A DNA stretch of 64,000 bases from Anaerolineales bacterium (GTDB lineage Bacteria; Chloroflexota; Anaerolineae; Anaerolineales; UBA11579). Both the position numbers and the translations under genes were made by a program. This document shows positions 8,898-19,097 of the stretch, one piece after another. The notes under the pieces are model-generated. The model had not been told where the DNA came from. It did no database searches and saw only the letters and a list, made by a program, of their open reading frames with translations. Each line of letters opens with the position of its first letter. Position 1 is the stretch's first letter. The DNA lies in assembly GCA_019454165.1 (NCBI GenBank), contig CP075367.1, forward strand, positions 1,082,179 to 1,146,178, read 5' to 3'.

Positions 8898-9445
8898 TTG
8901 TGCTTGTCGCGCTCGCCGGCCGGACGAGTGAGCTTGCGTAAAAAGTCCATCGCCGCGGCGGCGCGCAGCTGACCCTCGTTGAGCAGGCGCTCGGCGGCCT
9001 GGCGGGCGCGCTCCAGGCGGATCTGCAACTCCTGCCCGCTCAACTCATATAGCTCGACCAGCACACCGTGGGTGCTCTCAGGGTGGATGAAGGCGATCTT
9101 CTTGCCGCCCGTGCCGATGATCGGCTCCGGGTTGATGAGGCGCACGCCCTTGGACTTGAGATGCTCCATGGTGGCCTGGATGTCGTAGACCTCAAAGCAG
9201 ATGTGGTGCATGCCCGGCCCGCGCTTCTCAAGATAGCGCGCTACACCGCTCTCGGTGTCGGTGGGGGTGACCAGTTCCACTTCGCTTTCGGCGGCGGGCA
9301 GGAAAGCCACGATGGATTTCTCGCTGGGCACTTCTTCGATATGCGAAAGGTCCAACCCCAGCGCATCCTGCCAGAATTCCAGGGCCTTGTCCATGTCTTT
9401 GACGACGAGGGCAATATGGTCGATCTTCTTGACGAACGATGGCAT
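8894..9445 (-). CDS. mce: Methylmalonyl-CoA epimerase
   Basis: A 183-residue glyoxalase/VOC-fold metalloenzyme that interconverts (2S)- and (2R)-methylmalonyl-CoA. Metal and substrate motifs are visible: DHIALVV near residue 9, MHHICFEV near residue 100, and VLVELYE near residue 130. The C-terminal ~45 residues (RLERARQAAERLL...) extend beyond the usual 130-150-residue enzyme as a charged helix. It lies 14 bp downstream of the mutase gene and shares its operon, so the two form a propionyl-CoA to succinyl-CoA route. TAAGGAG precedes the ATG. Confidence 0.93.
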   Translation of the reverse strand: MPSFVKKIDHIALVVKDMDKALEFWQDALGLDLSHIEEVPSEKSIVAFLPAAESEVELVTPTDTESGVARYLEKRGPGMHHICFEVYDIQATMEHLKSKGVRLINPEPIIGTGGKKIAFIHPESTHGVLVELYELSGQELQIRLERARQAAERLLNEGQLRAAAAMDFLRKLTRPAGERDKHN

Positions 9446-9459
9446 TCTGGTGTCGCTCC

Positions 9460-11079
<1,620 letters not shown>

Positions 11080-11088
11080 TCTTGGCAG

Positions 11089-11094
11089 AGTATA
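11089..11094 (-). promoter_or_regulatory. -10 box of the mutase/epimerase operon
   Basis: Minus-strand TATACT (11094-11089) ends nine bases before the mutase ATG at 11079. There is no recognisable -35 and no Shine-Dalgarno in between. Confidence 0.4.
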
Positions 11095-11135
11095 CCTGCA
11101 CTGCTTTGGCCGCTTTGCCGCGGCGTAACTGCCCG

Positions 11136-11172
11136 ATTGGGTAGTGTGTTATTACTACCAATGAGGTATAGT
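11136..11172 (+). promoter_or_regulatory. infA promoter region with inverted repeat
   Basis: ATTGG(G)TAGT at 11136-11145 and ACTACCAAT at 11154-11162 form an inverted repeat with one bulged G. It is followed by TATAGT at 11167-11172, nine bases before the infA ATG. The palindrome sits where a -35 element or operator would lie. Confidence 0.4.
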
Positions 11173-11181
11173 TAACGCGTT

Positions 11182-11439
11182 ATGGCAAAAGAAAAAGATA
11201 TGGTTAAAGTGGAGGGCACGGTGATCGAGGCGCTGCCGGGTACCCAGTTCCAGGTGGAATTGGATAACGGCCACCGCGTGCTTGCCTATTTGTCTGGCAA
11301 GATGCGCCGCTTCTACATCCGCATCCTCCTGGGGGATCGTGTCACGCTGGAGATGTCGCCCTACGACATGCAGCGCGGCCGGATCGTGTATCGTTACAAC
11401 AAGGCGCCTGGCCAGCACCAGGGCCAAAGCCTGGTATAG
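11182..11439 (+). CDS. infA: Translation initiation factor IF-1
   Basis: An 85-residue S1-type OB-fold protein that binds the ribosomal A site during initiation. Hallmarks are present: [31 protein letters not shown] and [26 protein letters not shown]. The usual length is about 72 residues; this one carries a C-terminal extension rich in Gln and Gly. The gene stands alone rather than in a ribosomal protein operon. The -10 box close to the ATG suggests a leaderless message, and a strong terminator follows directly. Confidence 0.95.
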   Translation: MAKEKDMVKVEGTVIEALPGTQFQVELDNGHRVLAYLSGKMRRFYIRILLGDRVTLEMSPYDMQRGRIVYRYNKAPGQHQGQSLV

Positions 11440-11445
11440 AAAGCA

Positions 11446-11470
11446 ACGCCCCGCATTGCGGGGCGTTTTT
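11446..11470 (+). terminator. infA terminator
   Basis: A 9-bp stem (ACGCCCCGC / GCGGGGCGT) with an ATT loop, followed by TTTT. It may also act on the convergent LysM gene. Confidence 0.9.
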
Positions 11471-11472
11471 GT

Positions 11473-12678
11473 TTAATGCTGCAGCGTGACGGTTTGCCCG
11501 GGGGCCAGCATAAAAGGGAAATTGATGTTGTTGAGCGCGGCAACTTGCAGCCAATCCAGCCCGTAGTAGTGCGCCAGGGCAAACAAGCTCTCGCTGCGGT
11601 CAGCCGTGTAGAACTCGGGTACTTCGATGGGCTCGTCTGGCGGCGGGGCGGCAGTTTGGCTGGCCGGCAGGCGCAGCACCTGGCCGGGCAAGATCAGATA
11701 GGGCGCGGCCAGATCGTTCAGGGCGGCAATATCCTGCCAATTGAGCTCCAGGGCGCGGGCGATCTTCATCAGGTGGTCGCCGCGCTGCACGGTATAGGTA
11801 TCGGCCGAGGGCTGCGGGCCAGCCTCTGGCTGGCTGGGCTGCAGCGCCAGCACCTGGCCGGGGAAGAGCGTATAGGGGTAGGTGATCTTGTTCCAGGCGG
11901 CCAGGTCCACCCAGGTGAAGCCCAAACGAGTGGCGATGCGGTTGAGCGTGTCGCCGGCCTGCACGGTATAGGTCTGCGGGCTAGGCTGCTCGCTGCTGGG
12001 CGGCGGGGTCTCGGGCTCGGCCGGCGGCGGACCCTGGGTCAGCACGGCCATGTTGTTGAGCACACCCCAGGAAGCCATGAAGTTTTGGATGGAATGCGTG
12101 ATGGTGTAGCCAGTGAGCGCATCCACCAGTTGGACGGAATTCTGGTCATACCCGATCAGCGTCATGGTGTGCTGGTTGTTGGCAACCAGCACACTGTCCC
12201 CGGCCTGGGTGGTGTAGTAGCGCGGCGTGCCGGCCCAAACGCTGCCGATGACCCACACGATGACCGGCCGGCCGGCGGCGATCTCTGTTTGCAGGTCTTG
12301 CCAGTTCAGGCCCTGCTCGGCGCGGGCGTCGAGCCCGTAGCTGCGCAGCAGGCGAGCGATCGGCTCGGCATGCACGCCGTAGGAGGCGGGCGGGATGTAG
12401 CCCCACGGGTCATTAACGTTGCCCACGAAGCCGAGGTTGGGGTCATCCGAACTCGGCAGGCCGTTGAAGAATTCAGTCTCTGAGATGGAATAGCCCCAGT
12501 AGGCGGCCACATCCACCGCGGAGCGCGACTCGCACGAGAGCGAGTATTGCTGGGCGCGGCCGAAAAAGCCGCTAATGTAGGCCTGGGAGGGCAGGTCGCT
12601 CTGCGCCGCGTGCGCGGATGCCGGCGTTATAGATAGCGCTATGAGTAAGCACAGCAGTATGCAAATCGCCCTGTTCAT
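11473..12678 (-). CDS. Secreted C39-family peptidase with three LysM repeats
   Basis: About 401 residues beginning with a signal peptide (ICILLCLLIALSITPASAHA). Residues ~35-220 match the C39/papain-like fold: Gln and Cys in QQYSLSCESRSAVDVAAYWG, and a His in NNQHTMTLIGYD followed by an Asp-containing strand. A proline-rich linker leads to three LysM modules (TYTVQAGDTLNRIA, TYTVQRGDHLMKIA, FYTADRSESLFALA), each ending in an LxPGQ-type strand. LysM would anchor it to peptidoglycan or a similar polymer. The ATG at 12678 is preferred over one ten codons upstream, because it begins the signal peptide and lies 8 nt behind a possible TAAGAT -10 box. Confidence 0.85.
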   Translation of the reverse strand: MNRAICILLCLLIALSITPASAHAAQSDLPSQAYISGFFGRAQQYSLSCESRSAVDVAAYWGYSISETEFFNGLPSSDDPNLGFVGNVNDPWGYIPPASYGVHAEPIARLLRSYGLDARAEQGLNWQDLQTEIAAGRPVIVWVIGSVWAGTPRYYTTQAGDSVLVANNQHTMTLIGYDQNSVQLVDALTGYTITHSIQNFMASWGVLNNMAVLTQGPPPAEPETPPPSSEQPSPQTYTVQAGDTLNRIATRLGFTWVDLAAWNKITYPYTLFPGQVLALQPSQPEAGPQPSADTYTVQRGDHLMKIARALELNWQDIAALNDLAAPYLILPGQVLRLPASQTAAPPPDEPIEVPEFYTADRSESLFALAHYYGLDWLQVAALNNINFPFMLAPGQTVTLQH

Positions 12679-12709
12679 GCCGCAGTATCTTATCCCTTCG
12701 TCTCGCATA

Positions 12710-12715
12710 TATAAT
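12710..12715 (+). promoter_or_regulatory. -10 box of rsmG, leaderless start
   Basis: TATAAT lies seven bases before the rsmG ATG at 12723, so the transcript would start within a base or so of the initiation codon. Confidence 0.55.
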
Positions 12716-12722
12716 CGCAGCC

Positions 12723-13436
12723 ATGAGCTATTTTGCCGACTCGGTGCAAGCGTTGCTGGGCCAGCCTCTGAGCGAAGCGCAGGCCGCCGCCTTTGAGCGC
12801 TACGCCGATGAGCTGCTGGAGTGGAACCAGCGCTTCAACCTCACCGCCGTCAAGGAGCGCGAAGCGGTGTTCACGCGCCACTTTCTCGACTCGCTGAGCT
12901 GCTGGGTCGGTATGCGGCAGCAGCCGCCCGGCCGCGTCATCGATGTGGGCAGCGGCGCCGGCTTGCCGGGGCTGCCGCTCAAGATCTGGCAGCCGGAGCT
13001 GCAGCTCAGCCTGCTGGAATCCGTCGGTAAGAAGGCGCGCTTCCTTGACCATGTTGTGCAAGTTCTGGGCCTGAGGGATGTGCAGGTCTTGGCCTCACGG
13101 GCCGAGGACGCCGGGCGCGATCCAGCCCAGCGTGAGCAATACGACTGGGCGGTGGCGCGCGCCGTGGCGCCGCTGCCGGTGCTGGCGGAGTACCTGCTGC
13201 CCTTCGTGCGCGTGGGCGGCTACATGCTGGCACAGAAGGCGCGCGGCGTGGCGGAGGAAGCCAAGAACGCGGCCAACGCCTTTGGGCAGCTGGGCGGCAA
13301 GCTGGAGGAGCTGGTGCAGGTGCAAGTGCCCGGACTGGAGGATGAGGAACGCTGGCTGGTGGTGGTGCGAAAGCTCAAGCCCACGCAGGAGCGCTTTCCG
13401 CGTCTGGCCGGCACGCCGAGCAAGAAGCCGTTGTAG
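12723..13436 (+). CDS. rsmG: 16S rRNA (guanine(527)-N7)-methyltransferase
   Basis: A 237-residue SAM-dependent enzyme (GidB) that methylates G527 in the 530 loop of 16S rRNA. The family N-terminus (YADELLEWNQRFNLTAVKE) and the SAM motif VIDVGSGAGLPGLPLKI (about residues 76-92) are clear, followed by LLESVGKKARFLDHV and DWAVARAVAPLPVLAEYLLP. Divergent from the C39/LysM gene, with both starts within 45 bp. Its stop abuts the stop of the convergent vapC. Confidence 0.96.
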   Translation: MSYFADSVQALLGQPLSEAQAAAFERYADELLEWNQRFNLTAVKEREAVFTRHFLDSLSCWVGMRQQPPGRVIDVGSGAGLPGLPLKIWQPELQLSLLESVGKKARFLDHVVQVLGLRDVQVLASRAEDAGRDPAQREQYDWAVARAVAPLPVLAEYLLPFVRVGGYMLAQKARGVAEEAKNAANAFGQLGGKLEELVQVQVPGLEDEERWLVVVRKLKPTQERFPRLAGTPSKKPL

Positions 13437-13814
13437 CTATTTGTGTTTGGCGATGTATCTTACGCCTGGAATGTCAGCAAAGTCGTCGTCTTGCGTCCAG
13501 ATCACGGCATTGTTGGCGTAGCCTGTGGCGTAAATCATGCTATCGGCCATGGGCAGTTTGAACTCAAGCGAAAACTTGGCTGCCAATAGGGCCAATTCTG
13601 CATCCATTTCAATGATCTGCCCTTCATGCATTATCGAGATGGCTTGTAGGGCAACTCCCTCCCCGCGTTGATGGTGCATACGCTTGAAGACCTCGTAGAT
13701 GCATACACTGGGAACGATGAGCTGTTTGGTCCTCTTGATGGGGGCGGCAAAGAAGGAGGCGTTAGGTCCATCGGCAAAGTATTCGAGCCAGCCTGAAGAG
13801 TCGATGAGGTTCAT
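13437..13814 (-). CDS. vapC: VapC-type PIN domain ribonuclease toxin
   Basis: A 125-residue PIN-domain protein. The acidic metal-binding set is complete: Asp in NLIDSSGW (residue 4), Glu in CIYEVF (about 40), Asp in PMADSMIYA (about 90) and Asp in TQDDDF (about 107). VapC toxins cleave tRNA or rRNA when freed from their antitoxin. The ATG overlaps the antitoxin stop by 4 bp. No terminator separates it from convergent rsmG. Confidence 0.92.
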   Translation of the reverse strand: MNLIDSSGWLEYFADGPNASFFAAPIKRTKQLIVPSVCIYEVFKRMHHQRGEGVALQAISIMHEGQIIEMDAELALLAAKFSLEFKLPMADSMIYATGYANNAVIWTQDDDFADIPGVRYIAKHK

Positions 13815-14017
13815 TCGCGGTCTGGCTCGCGCTCAACGTCAGTGTCGATGCCCTTGTATAGCCCGCGCGCTTCAGCAATGCTGATCTGCGGGATCAGTTC
13901 AATCCGGTCGCCATATTGAATGACGCGCACCGTCTGGCCGGGTTTGATGCCCAACGATTTGCGAATGGCCTTGGGGATAACGATTTGAAACTTTGGCGAG
14001 ACTTTTACATTTGTCAT
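13811..14017 (-). CDS. vapB: AbrB/SpoVT-type antitoxin (VapB)
   Basis: A 68-residue swapped-hairpin DNA-binding protein with the AbrB/MazE pattern VSPKFQIVIPKAIRKSLGIKPGQTVRVIQYGDRIELIPQ in residues 5-43. The rest is a charged C-terminal tail expected to wrap around the toxin. The start codon lies inside one arm of a 9-bp inverted repeat, so autoregulation at that palindrome is likely. Confidence 0.9.
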   Translation of the reverse strand: MTNVKVSPKFQIVIPKAIRKSLGIKPGQTVRVIQYGDRIELIPQISIAEARGLYKGIDTDVEREPDRE

Positions 14018-14058
14018 ACGAAATCTCCTATCGATGAGAAAATCGTATGACGATTATA
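14013..14058 (-). promoter_or_regulatory. vapBC promoter and operator
   Basis: Minus-strand TATAAT at 14058-14053 is followed by a perfect 9-bp inverted repeat, GTCATACGA (14013-14021) and TCGTATGAC (14043-14051), with a 21-bp spacer. One arm lies next to the -10 box and the other covers the vapB start codon. Two-site binding by a VapB dimer pair is inferred. Confidence 0.6.
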
Positions 14059-14065
14059 GCCCAGG

Positions 14066-15259
14066 TTATGCCAATTGCCCGCCCTCAATTTCCCAGCGGG
14101 CGGCGGTATCCAGAAACTCAGGCGTGAACAGATTGAAGTCGGTGGTGGTGAGCAACACCTGATCGCTGTTGGCGCGCAGGCGCTCCAGCAGGTCGGCGCG
14201 GCGGCTCTCGTCGAGCTCGGCCAGTACTTCGTCGAGCAGTAGCACCGGGCGCTGGCCGCTGCGGGCGTGCATCCATTCCAGCTCAGCCAGCTTGAGGGTC
14301 AGCAGAGCGGTGCGCACCTGGCCGCGGCTGCCATAGCTACCCAGGTCCACTCCGTTACCCAGGAAGCGCAGCTCGTCACGATGAGGGCCGAGGCTTGTGG
14401 TGCCGCGGGCCATATCCTCGCGGCGCGCTTTTTGCAGGGCGGCCAGGTAGCCGGTCTCGATCTTTTCGGCGGAGACGCCGCTGCGGTCGGTCGGCGCATC
14501 GAGCAAGGTGCGCTGGCCGGCGGGGGCTGGCAGCGGGTCATAGCTGGGCTGGTAGCTTAGGCGCAGCACTTCGGCGCCGCGGGTCAGGCCGTGGTGCAGG
14601 CGGGCGGCGGCCTGCTCCAGCTCCTGGATGGCGCGGAAGCGCGCCGCCAGCACCTGCGCCCCGCGGGTGGCCAGACGCTGGTCCCAGAAATCCAGCTGGC
14701 TTTGGTCGCCGCCGTTCTCGCCCAACTGGCGCAACAACGCGTTGCGCTGGGTCAGCACGCTCTCGAATTCGCTCAGGTTCTCGCTGTACTGGGTCTGCAC
14801 CTGCGCCAGCGCCAGGTCCAGGTAGCGGCGGCGGTGGCGCGGCGTGCCGTCAATGATCTGCAGCATCTGCGGTAGGAACAGCACCGCCTGGAACTGGCCT
14901 ACGACCTCGCTGGCTTTCTTTTTGGCGCCATCCAGCAGCACTTCCTTGCGGCTGCGTTCGCCGTTGCGAGTCTGGTCTTTGATGACGCGGATCTCCATCT
15001 GGTGCTCGCGCCCGTTGCGCTCATAGGTGGCTTGCAGGCGCGCCACCGCCAGCGGGTTGCGGGCTTCGATGAAATTGATCAGCTGGCGGTCGGTTTCGGC
15101 GTGGAAAGAGTTGAGCGTGGCGAGGAAGTAGATCGCCTCCAGCAGGCTGGTCTTGCCCTGGGCATTGCGCCCCACGATGAGCACGGCCTGCTGGGGCACC
15201 TCGACGTCGAGGCGCGCAAAGTTGCGAAAATGGGTGAGCGAGAGGCGCTTGAGCTGCAT
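14066..15259 (-). CDS. recF: DNA replication and repair protein RecF
   Basis: A 397-residue SMC-like ATPase that loads RecA at gaps together with RecO and RecR. The Walker A motif GRNAQGKTSLLEAI lies near residue 30, the N-terminus LKRLSLTHFRNFARL is typical, the signature region SYGSRGQVRTALLTLKLAE is near residue 310, and Walker B VLLLDEVLAELDESRR is near residue 345. In many bacteria recF sits beside dnaA/dnaN/gyrB. Here it follows def after 9 bp and appears to be in a def-recF unit instead. Confidence 0.96.
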   Translation of the reverse strand: MQLKRLSLTHFRNFARLDVEVPQQAVLIVGRNAQGKTSLLEAIYFLATLNSFHAETDRQLINFIEARNPLAVARLQATYERNGREHQMEIRVIKDQTRNGERSRKEVLLDGAKKKASEVVGQFQAVLFLPQMLQIIDGTPRHRRRYLDLALAQVQTQYSENLSEFESVLTQRNALLRQLGENGGDQSQLDFWDQRLATRGAQVLAARFRAIQELEQAAARLHHGLTRGAEVLRLSYQPSYDPLPAPAGQRTLLDAPTDRSGVSAEKIETGYLAALQKARREDMARGTTSLGPHRDELRFLGNGVDLGSYGSRGQVRTALLTLKLAELEWMHARSGQRPVLLLDEVLAELDESRRADLLERLRANSDQVLLTTTDFNLFTPEFLDTAARWEIEGGQLA

Positions 15260-15268
15260 GCAGCTGCC

Positions 15269-15796
15269 TCAGGCCGCGGAGGGGTCTTGTTCGGTTTCTT
15301 CGTCTGGCTTGATCTCGTACACCTTCTGGGCGCGCTCGGTGAAGAGCACGCCGTTGAGGTGGTCGATCTCGTGCTGGAAGATGCGCGCCAGCCAGCCCTC
15401 CGCCTTGATCTTGAGCGGGTCGCCGTTGCGGTCTTGCGCCACCACGGTGACGCCCAGCGAGCGCTCGACCTCGGCCAGGATGCCCGGGAAGGACAAGCAG
15501 CCTTCGGTGCCCATCTCCTTCTCGCGGCTCATGCGGCTGATCTCAGGATTGATGAGGGTGAAGAGCTGCTTCTCGGCCGGCTCTTCGTCTTCGTTCTCGG
15601 GTTCGCCGTACTCGATCACCACCACGCGCAGCGGCACATTGACCTGCGGCGCGGCCAGGCCTACGCCGGGGGCATTGCGCATGGTCTCGATCATGTCGTC
15701 GATCAGGGTCTGGATATCGGCGTCAATGCGCTCGACGCGCTGAGCCTTCTGCTCCAGAATCTCGTTGGGGTAGTTAACGATCTCTCGGGTTGCCAT
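15269..15796 (-). CDS. def: Peptide deformylase
   Basis: A 175-residue Fe/Zn metallohydrolase that removes N-formyl groups from nascent proteins. All three family motifs are intact: GVGLAAPQ (about residues 44-51), EGCLSFPG (about 100-107, metal Cys) and QHEIDHLNG (about 142-150, metal His pair and catalytic Glu). The C-terminus has a short acidic tail. A minus-strand TAGAAT lies about 20 bp ahead of the start, so it may be expressed independently of the upstream membrane protein gene. Confidence 0.96.
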   Translation of the reverse strand: MATREIVNYPNEILEQKAQRVERIDADIQTLIDDMIETMRNAPGVGLAAPQVNVPLRVVVIEYGEPENEDEEPAEKQLFTLINPEISRMSREKEMGTEGCLSFPGILAEVERSLGVTVVAQDRNGDPLKIKAEGWLARIFQHEIDHLNGVLFTERAQKVYEIKPDEETEQDPSAA

Positions 15797-15813
15797 TGTG
15801 CGTTACCAAGCGG

Positions 15814-17478
15814 TTATTCTACCGCCTCGCCATCCTCGCCCGTCCGGCGCAGGCCGCGGGTGCGCTCTTCTTCGTAGACTTTGAGCCATTCGGCCATGCG
15901 GCTGCGCTCGTCCTGGTCGCGCTGCTTTTGCGCTTTGAGCTTGAAGGCTTCGATGCGGGCGAAGATGTCTTGCTGCACCTGGGCGGGGTCGTGCACGCCG
16001 TCAAAGTCGAGCCAGCTGTCGCCCACGTTGATGCGCACCACGCCGAAGTTGAACAGCAGGCCCAGCAGGCCGATGCGGTGGTTCTCCAGGCTAAGTACGT
16101 TGGCTAGCGGAGCGGTCTTGGTGATCAGGCTGCCGAGCGGCTTCTTCTCCGAGTCCATCAGGCTTTCGGGCGTGAGCATATAGATATCGTTCTGCCAGTC
16201 GACATAGTGGTAAACAATGAAGCCGATCGGGATAAGCAAGGCGATCAGCATGATCAGCCAGCCGGTGCTATCGCTGGGCAGGCCGGCGTACACAAAGTTG
16301 ACCGCCCACAGCACGCCGGCGAAGGCCAGGGCCGGGAAGAACAGGGTGCCGAGCAGCTTGGCCCAGTGCTTGTGATAGATGATCTTGTCGCCGTCAATCG
16401 TGCGGGTAGGGAAGAGCCACAGCCGTTCGGTGTGGCTGCGGGTTTGAGCCGCCGTGGCGACCGGGCGCAGGCTGGCGCGGTTGTACGGGGCAGTGCCCAG
16501 ACTCTCGCGCACGGTCTGGCGAATGTCATCATGCCTGGCCACCCGCGCCCCGCGGCGCTGGCGCAGTACGTACTCCTCGACCAGAAACTTGGTGGTTTGC
16601 GGGTCACCGACCTTGGGCATCGAGACGGTGCTGGTGAAGGTTTGGATCATCACATCGCCGAAGCCCAATATGCGGCCCAGCAGGGTGGTATGGGTATTGA
16701 CCGACTGTACGGTCTCCAGTGGGGCTTCGACCCGGCTGGCGGAGCGCAGCAGCTTTTGCTCCAGCCAGACCACGCGCTGGTCGGTCAGCACGTAATAGTC
16801 GTTGCGCCAGTCCATCAGCTCCCAGGCGGCCCAGCCGCCGGCGCCCAGCAGCAGGCCGAAGGCGGCCAGCAGCCAGGGCACCGGGTTGGCCGCCTCCAGC
16901 CCGAAGAGCACGCACAGCATGCTGCCGATCGCCAGCACCATGGCACGGGCCAGGCGCAGCCACAGGGCGGCCGAGTGCTTGCGCATCACGAACTGGATCG
17001 ATTCGTCGCGCCCCAGCCAGTCGAACTGGCTGTCAGGCTTCAGGCTGCGGCCGGCCGCCAGCGTGCGCAGGCGCTCGGCCAGGGCGGGGAAGGCTTGCAG
17101 CAGGCGCTCCAGGTCACGCCGCGGCAGGTACAGCACGCGGGTGGCGTGCAGGGCTTTGACACGCGAGACCCGGCTGCCGTCGAGGCCAAGACTGCGGGCG
17201 CCGAACACATCGCCATTTTGCAGGCCAGAGGCCACCACCTGGCCGTGGGTGTTCACCAGCTCGCAGCGCAGGTGGCCGCTGACGACGATATATAGGTTCT
17301 CGGCCAGTTCGCCCTGCTCGTACAGCTCTTGCCCGCGTGCCAGCGGGTATTCAATAAAACGGGCGGCAATATACTCCAGATCAGCTTCGCGGATGTCTCG
17401 GAAGAGGGCCAGTTCCTTTAAAAGTGACATGCGCTCAGCAAGGCTGCTCGTCTTGCTGGCGCCGTTATCCACTGTCAT
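15814..17478 (-). CDS. cNMP-binding domain protein with PH-like membrane domains
   Basis: A 554-residue protein. Residues 15-135 form a Crp-type cyclic nucleotide-binding domain (ALFRDIREADLEYIA, GQELYEQGELAENLYIVVSGHLR, GDVFGARSLG). Two membrane hairpins (about 180-235 and 380-425) are each followed by a bacterial PH-like strand set (NDYYVLTDQRVVWLEQ and NDIYMLTPESLMDSEKK). The end is a charged coiled coil. No enzymatic motif is visible. It may be a membrane sensor responding to a nucleotide or lipid; the function is unknown. A TAAAAT box lies six bases before the ATG. Confidence 0.8.
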   Translation of the reverse strand: MTVDNGASKTSSLAERMSLLKELALFRDIREADLEYIAARFIEYPLARGQELYEQGELAENLYIVVSGHLRCELVNTHGQVVASGLQNGDVFGARSLGLDGSRVSRVKALHATRVLYLPRRDLERLLQAFPALAERLRTLAAGRSLKPDSQFDWLGRDESIQFVMRKHSAALWLRLARAMVLAIGSMLCVLFGLEAANPVPWLLAAFGLLLGAGGWAAWELMDWRNDYYVLTDQRVVWLEQKLLRSASRVEAPLETVQSVNTHTTLLGRILGFGDVMIQTFTSTVSMPKVGDPQTTKFLVEEYVLRQRRGARVARHDDIRQTVRESLGTAPYNRASLRPVATAAQTRSHTERLWLFPTRTIDGDKIIYHKHWAKLLGTLFFPALAFAGVLWAVNFVYAGLPSDSTGWLIMLIALLIPIGFIVYHYVDWQNDIYMLTPESLMDSEKKPLGSLITKTAPLANVLSLENHRIGLLGLLFNFGVVRINVGDSWLDFDGVHDPAQVQQDIFARIEAFKLKAQKQRDQDERSRMAEWLKVYEEERTRGLRRTGEDGEAVE

Positions 17479-17484
17479 GCGGGC

Positions 17485-17490
17485 ATTTTA
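17485..17490 (-). promoter_or_regulatory. -10 box of the cNMP/PH-like gene, leaderless start
   Basis: Minus-strand TAAAAT ends six bases before the ATG at 17478, the same spacing seen at tilS and polA. Confidence 0.45.
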
Positions 17491-17548
17491 GCATGCGCAT
17501 GAATCGTGCGCTTTTTAGGGCGCACGGCGAATAAATTGGCCCTCATGT

Positions 17549-17554
17549 TAGAAT
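17549..17554 (+). promoter_or_regulatory. -10 box of the phosphohexomutase gene
   Basis: TAGAAT is followed by a leader of about 37 nt with a modest AGGT site before the ATG at 17598, so this transcript has a leader. Confidence 0.4.
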
Positions 17555-17597
17555 TTTTGCCACTCCCCAGGCTGAAACAGACACGAGGTCAATACAA

Positions 17598-19043
17598 ATG
17601 CCCATTCACTTCGGTACAGACGGCTGGCGCGCCGTAATTTCCGACACCTTTACCTTTGCCAACCTGCGCATGGTGGCCCAGGCGATCGCCGATGCGATGC
17701 GGGCTGACCTGCAGAGCAACGGGGGCGAGCCATCGCCGCTTGTGGTGGTGGGCTTCGATACGCGCTTTCTGTCTGACCGCTTTGCGGGTGATGTGGCCCG
17801 CGTCCTGGCCGCCAACGAGTTCCGCGTGCTGCTGGCGGAGGCGGATGCGCCCACGCCGGCCATCTCCTACGCCGTGCGGGAGCACAAGGCCATCGGCGGG
17901 GTGATGATCACGGCCTCGCACAACCCGCCCCGCTACAACGGCGTCAAGCTCAAGGCCGCCTATGGCGGCTCGGCCCCGCATGAACTGTGCCACCGTGTGG
18001 AAATTTACTTGAGTGATAACGAGGCGCGCGGCCGCGGCGCCTCGGTGATGGACTTTGAGCACGCCGTCGAGCAGGGGCTGATCACCCGCTTTGACCCCAT
18101 GCCAGCATACAAAGCTCACCTGGCGACCCTGATCGACTTTGAGACCATTCGCAAGAACCCGCAGAAGGTGGTCGTGGATTCCATGTTCGGCTCCGGCCGT
18201 GGCCACATCGCCGCCATGCTGCGCGAGGCGGGCTGTGATGTCGTCGAGATCCGCGGCGAAATGAACCCGGGCTTTGGCGGTGTGCACCCCGAGCCGATCA
18301 TGCCGCATCTGCAGGCGCTGGTGGATGCCCTCGCCGAGCACCCGGGCTATTACGGCGTGGCCACAGATGGCGACGCCGACCGGGTGGGGGCGATGGACGA
18401 AGACGGCGTCTTCGTGGACCCGCACAAGATCATGTCGCTGGCCCTGCGCCATTTGGTGGAGACGCGCGGGTACAAGGGCAAGGTGATCCGCACCGTGTCC
18501 ACCACGCGCATGATCGACCGGCTGGCCGCCAACTACGGCCTGCAGGTGGAGGAGACCCCGGTAGGCTTCAACCACATTGCCGACCATATGCTGGCGGGCA
18601 ATGTGCTCATCGGCGGTGAGGAGTCGGGCGGGATCTCGTTCACCGGCCACATCCCTGAAGGCGATGGCGTGCTGATGGGGCTGCTGGTGGTCGAGATGGT
18701 GGCGCGCTCCGGCAGCACGCTGCGCGCCCTGGTGGCGGACCTGCTGGCCAGTGTTGGCCCGGCGCACTATGCGCGCAAGGACCTGCGCCTCAGCCGCCCG
18801 GTCGAGAAGAAGGTGATGACCGCCAAGCTCACCGAGGAAGCGCCGGAAGCCATCGGCGGCGAGAAAGTGCTCGAAATCGTCAACCGGGATGGCAGCAAGT
18901 ACATCATGGCCGATGATTCGTGGCTGCTTATCCGCCCCTCGGGCACGGAGCCGGTGCTGCGTGTGTATGCCGAGGGCCGCACGCCCGAGATGGTCAAGGC
19001 GTTGATGGCCTACGGCGAACAGGTGGCGGCTAGCGTTTCTTAG
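17598..19043 (+). CDS. Phosphoglucomutase/phosphomannomutase family protein
   Basis: A 481-residue alpha-D-phosphohexomutase with all four domains. The phosphoserine loop is MITASHNPPRYNGVK (about residue 105), the metal loop TDGDADRVG (about 255), the sugar-binding loop GGEESGG (about 338) and the phosphate-binding loop RPSGTEPVLRVYAEG (about 445). It interconverts hexose 1- and 6-phosphates for glycogen, cell-wall or nucleotide-sugar metabolism. Sequence alone does not settle glucose versus mannose preference. Monocistronic, divergent from the cNMP gene. Confidence 0.93.
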   Translation: MPIHFGTDGWRAVISDTFTFANLRMVAQAIADAMRADLQSNGGEPSPLVVVGFDTRFLSDRFAGDVARVLAANEFRVLLAEADAPTPAISYAVREHKAIGGVMITASHNPPRYNGVKLKAAYGGSAPHELCHRVEIYLSDNEARGRGASVMDFEHAVEQGLITRFDPMPAYKAHLATLIDFETIRKNPQKVVVDSMFGSGRGHIAAMLREAGCDVVEIRGEMNPGFGGVHPEPIMPHLQALVDALAEHPGYYGVATDGDADRVGAMDEDGVFVDPHKIMSLALRHLVETRGYKGKVIRTVSTTRMIDRLAANYGLQVEETPVGFNHIADHMLAGNVLIGGEESGGISFTGHIPEGDGVLMGLLVVEMVARSGSTLRALVADLLASVGPAHYARKDLRLSRPVEKKVMTAKLTEEAPEAIGGEKVLEIVNRDGSKYIMADDSWLLIRPSGTEPVLRVYAEGRTPEMVKALMAYGEQVAASVS

Positions 19044-19097
19044 AAGTGAGCAGTGAACTGTAACCAGTGAGCAGGTACTCAGTTCTAACGACACCCT

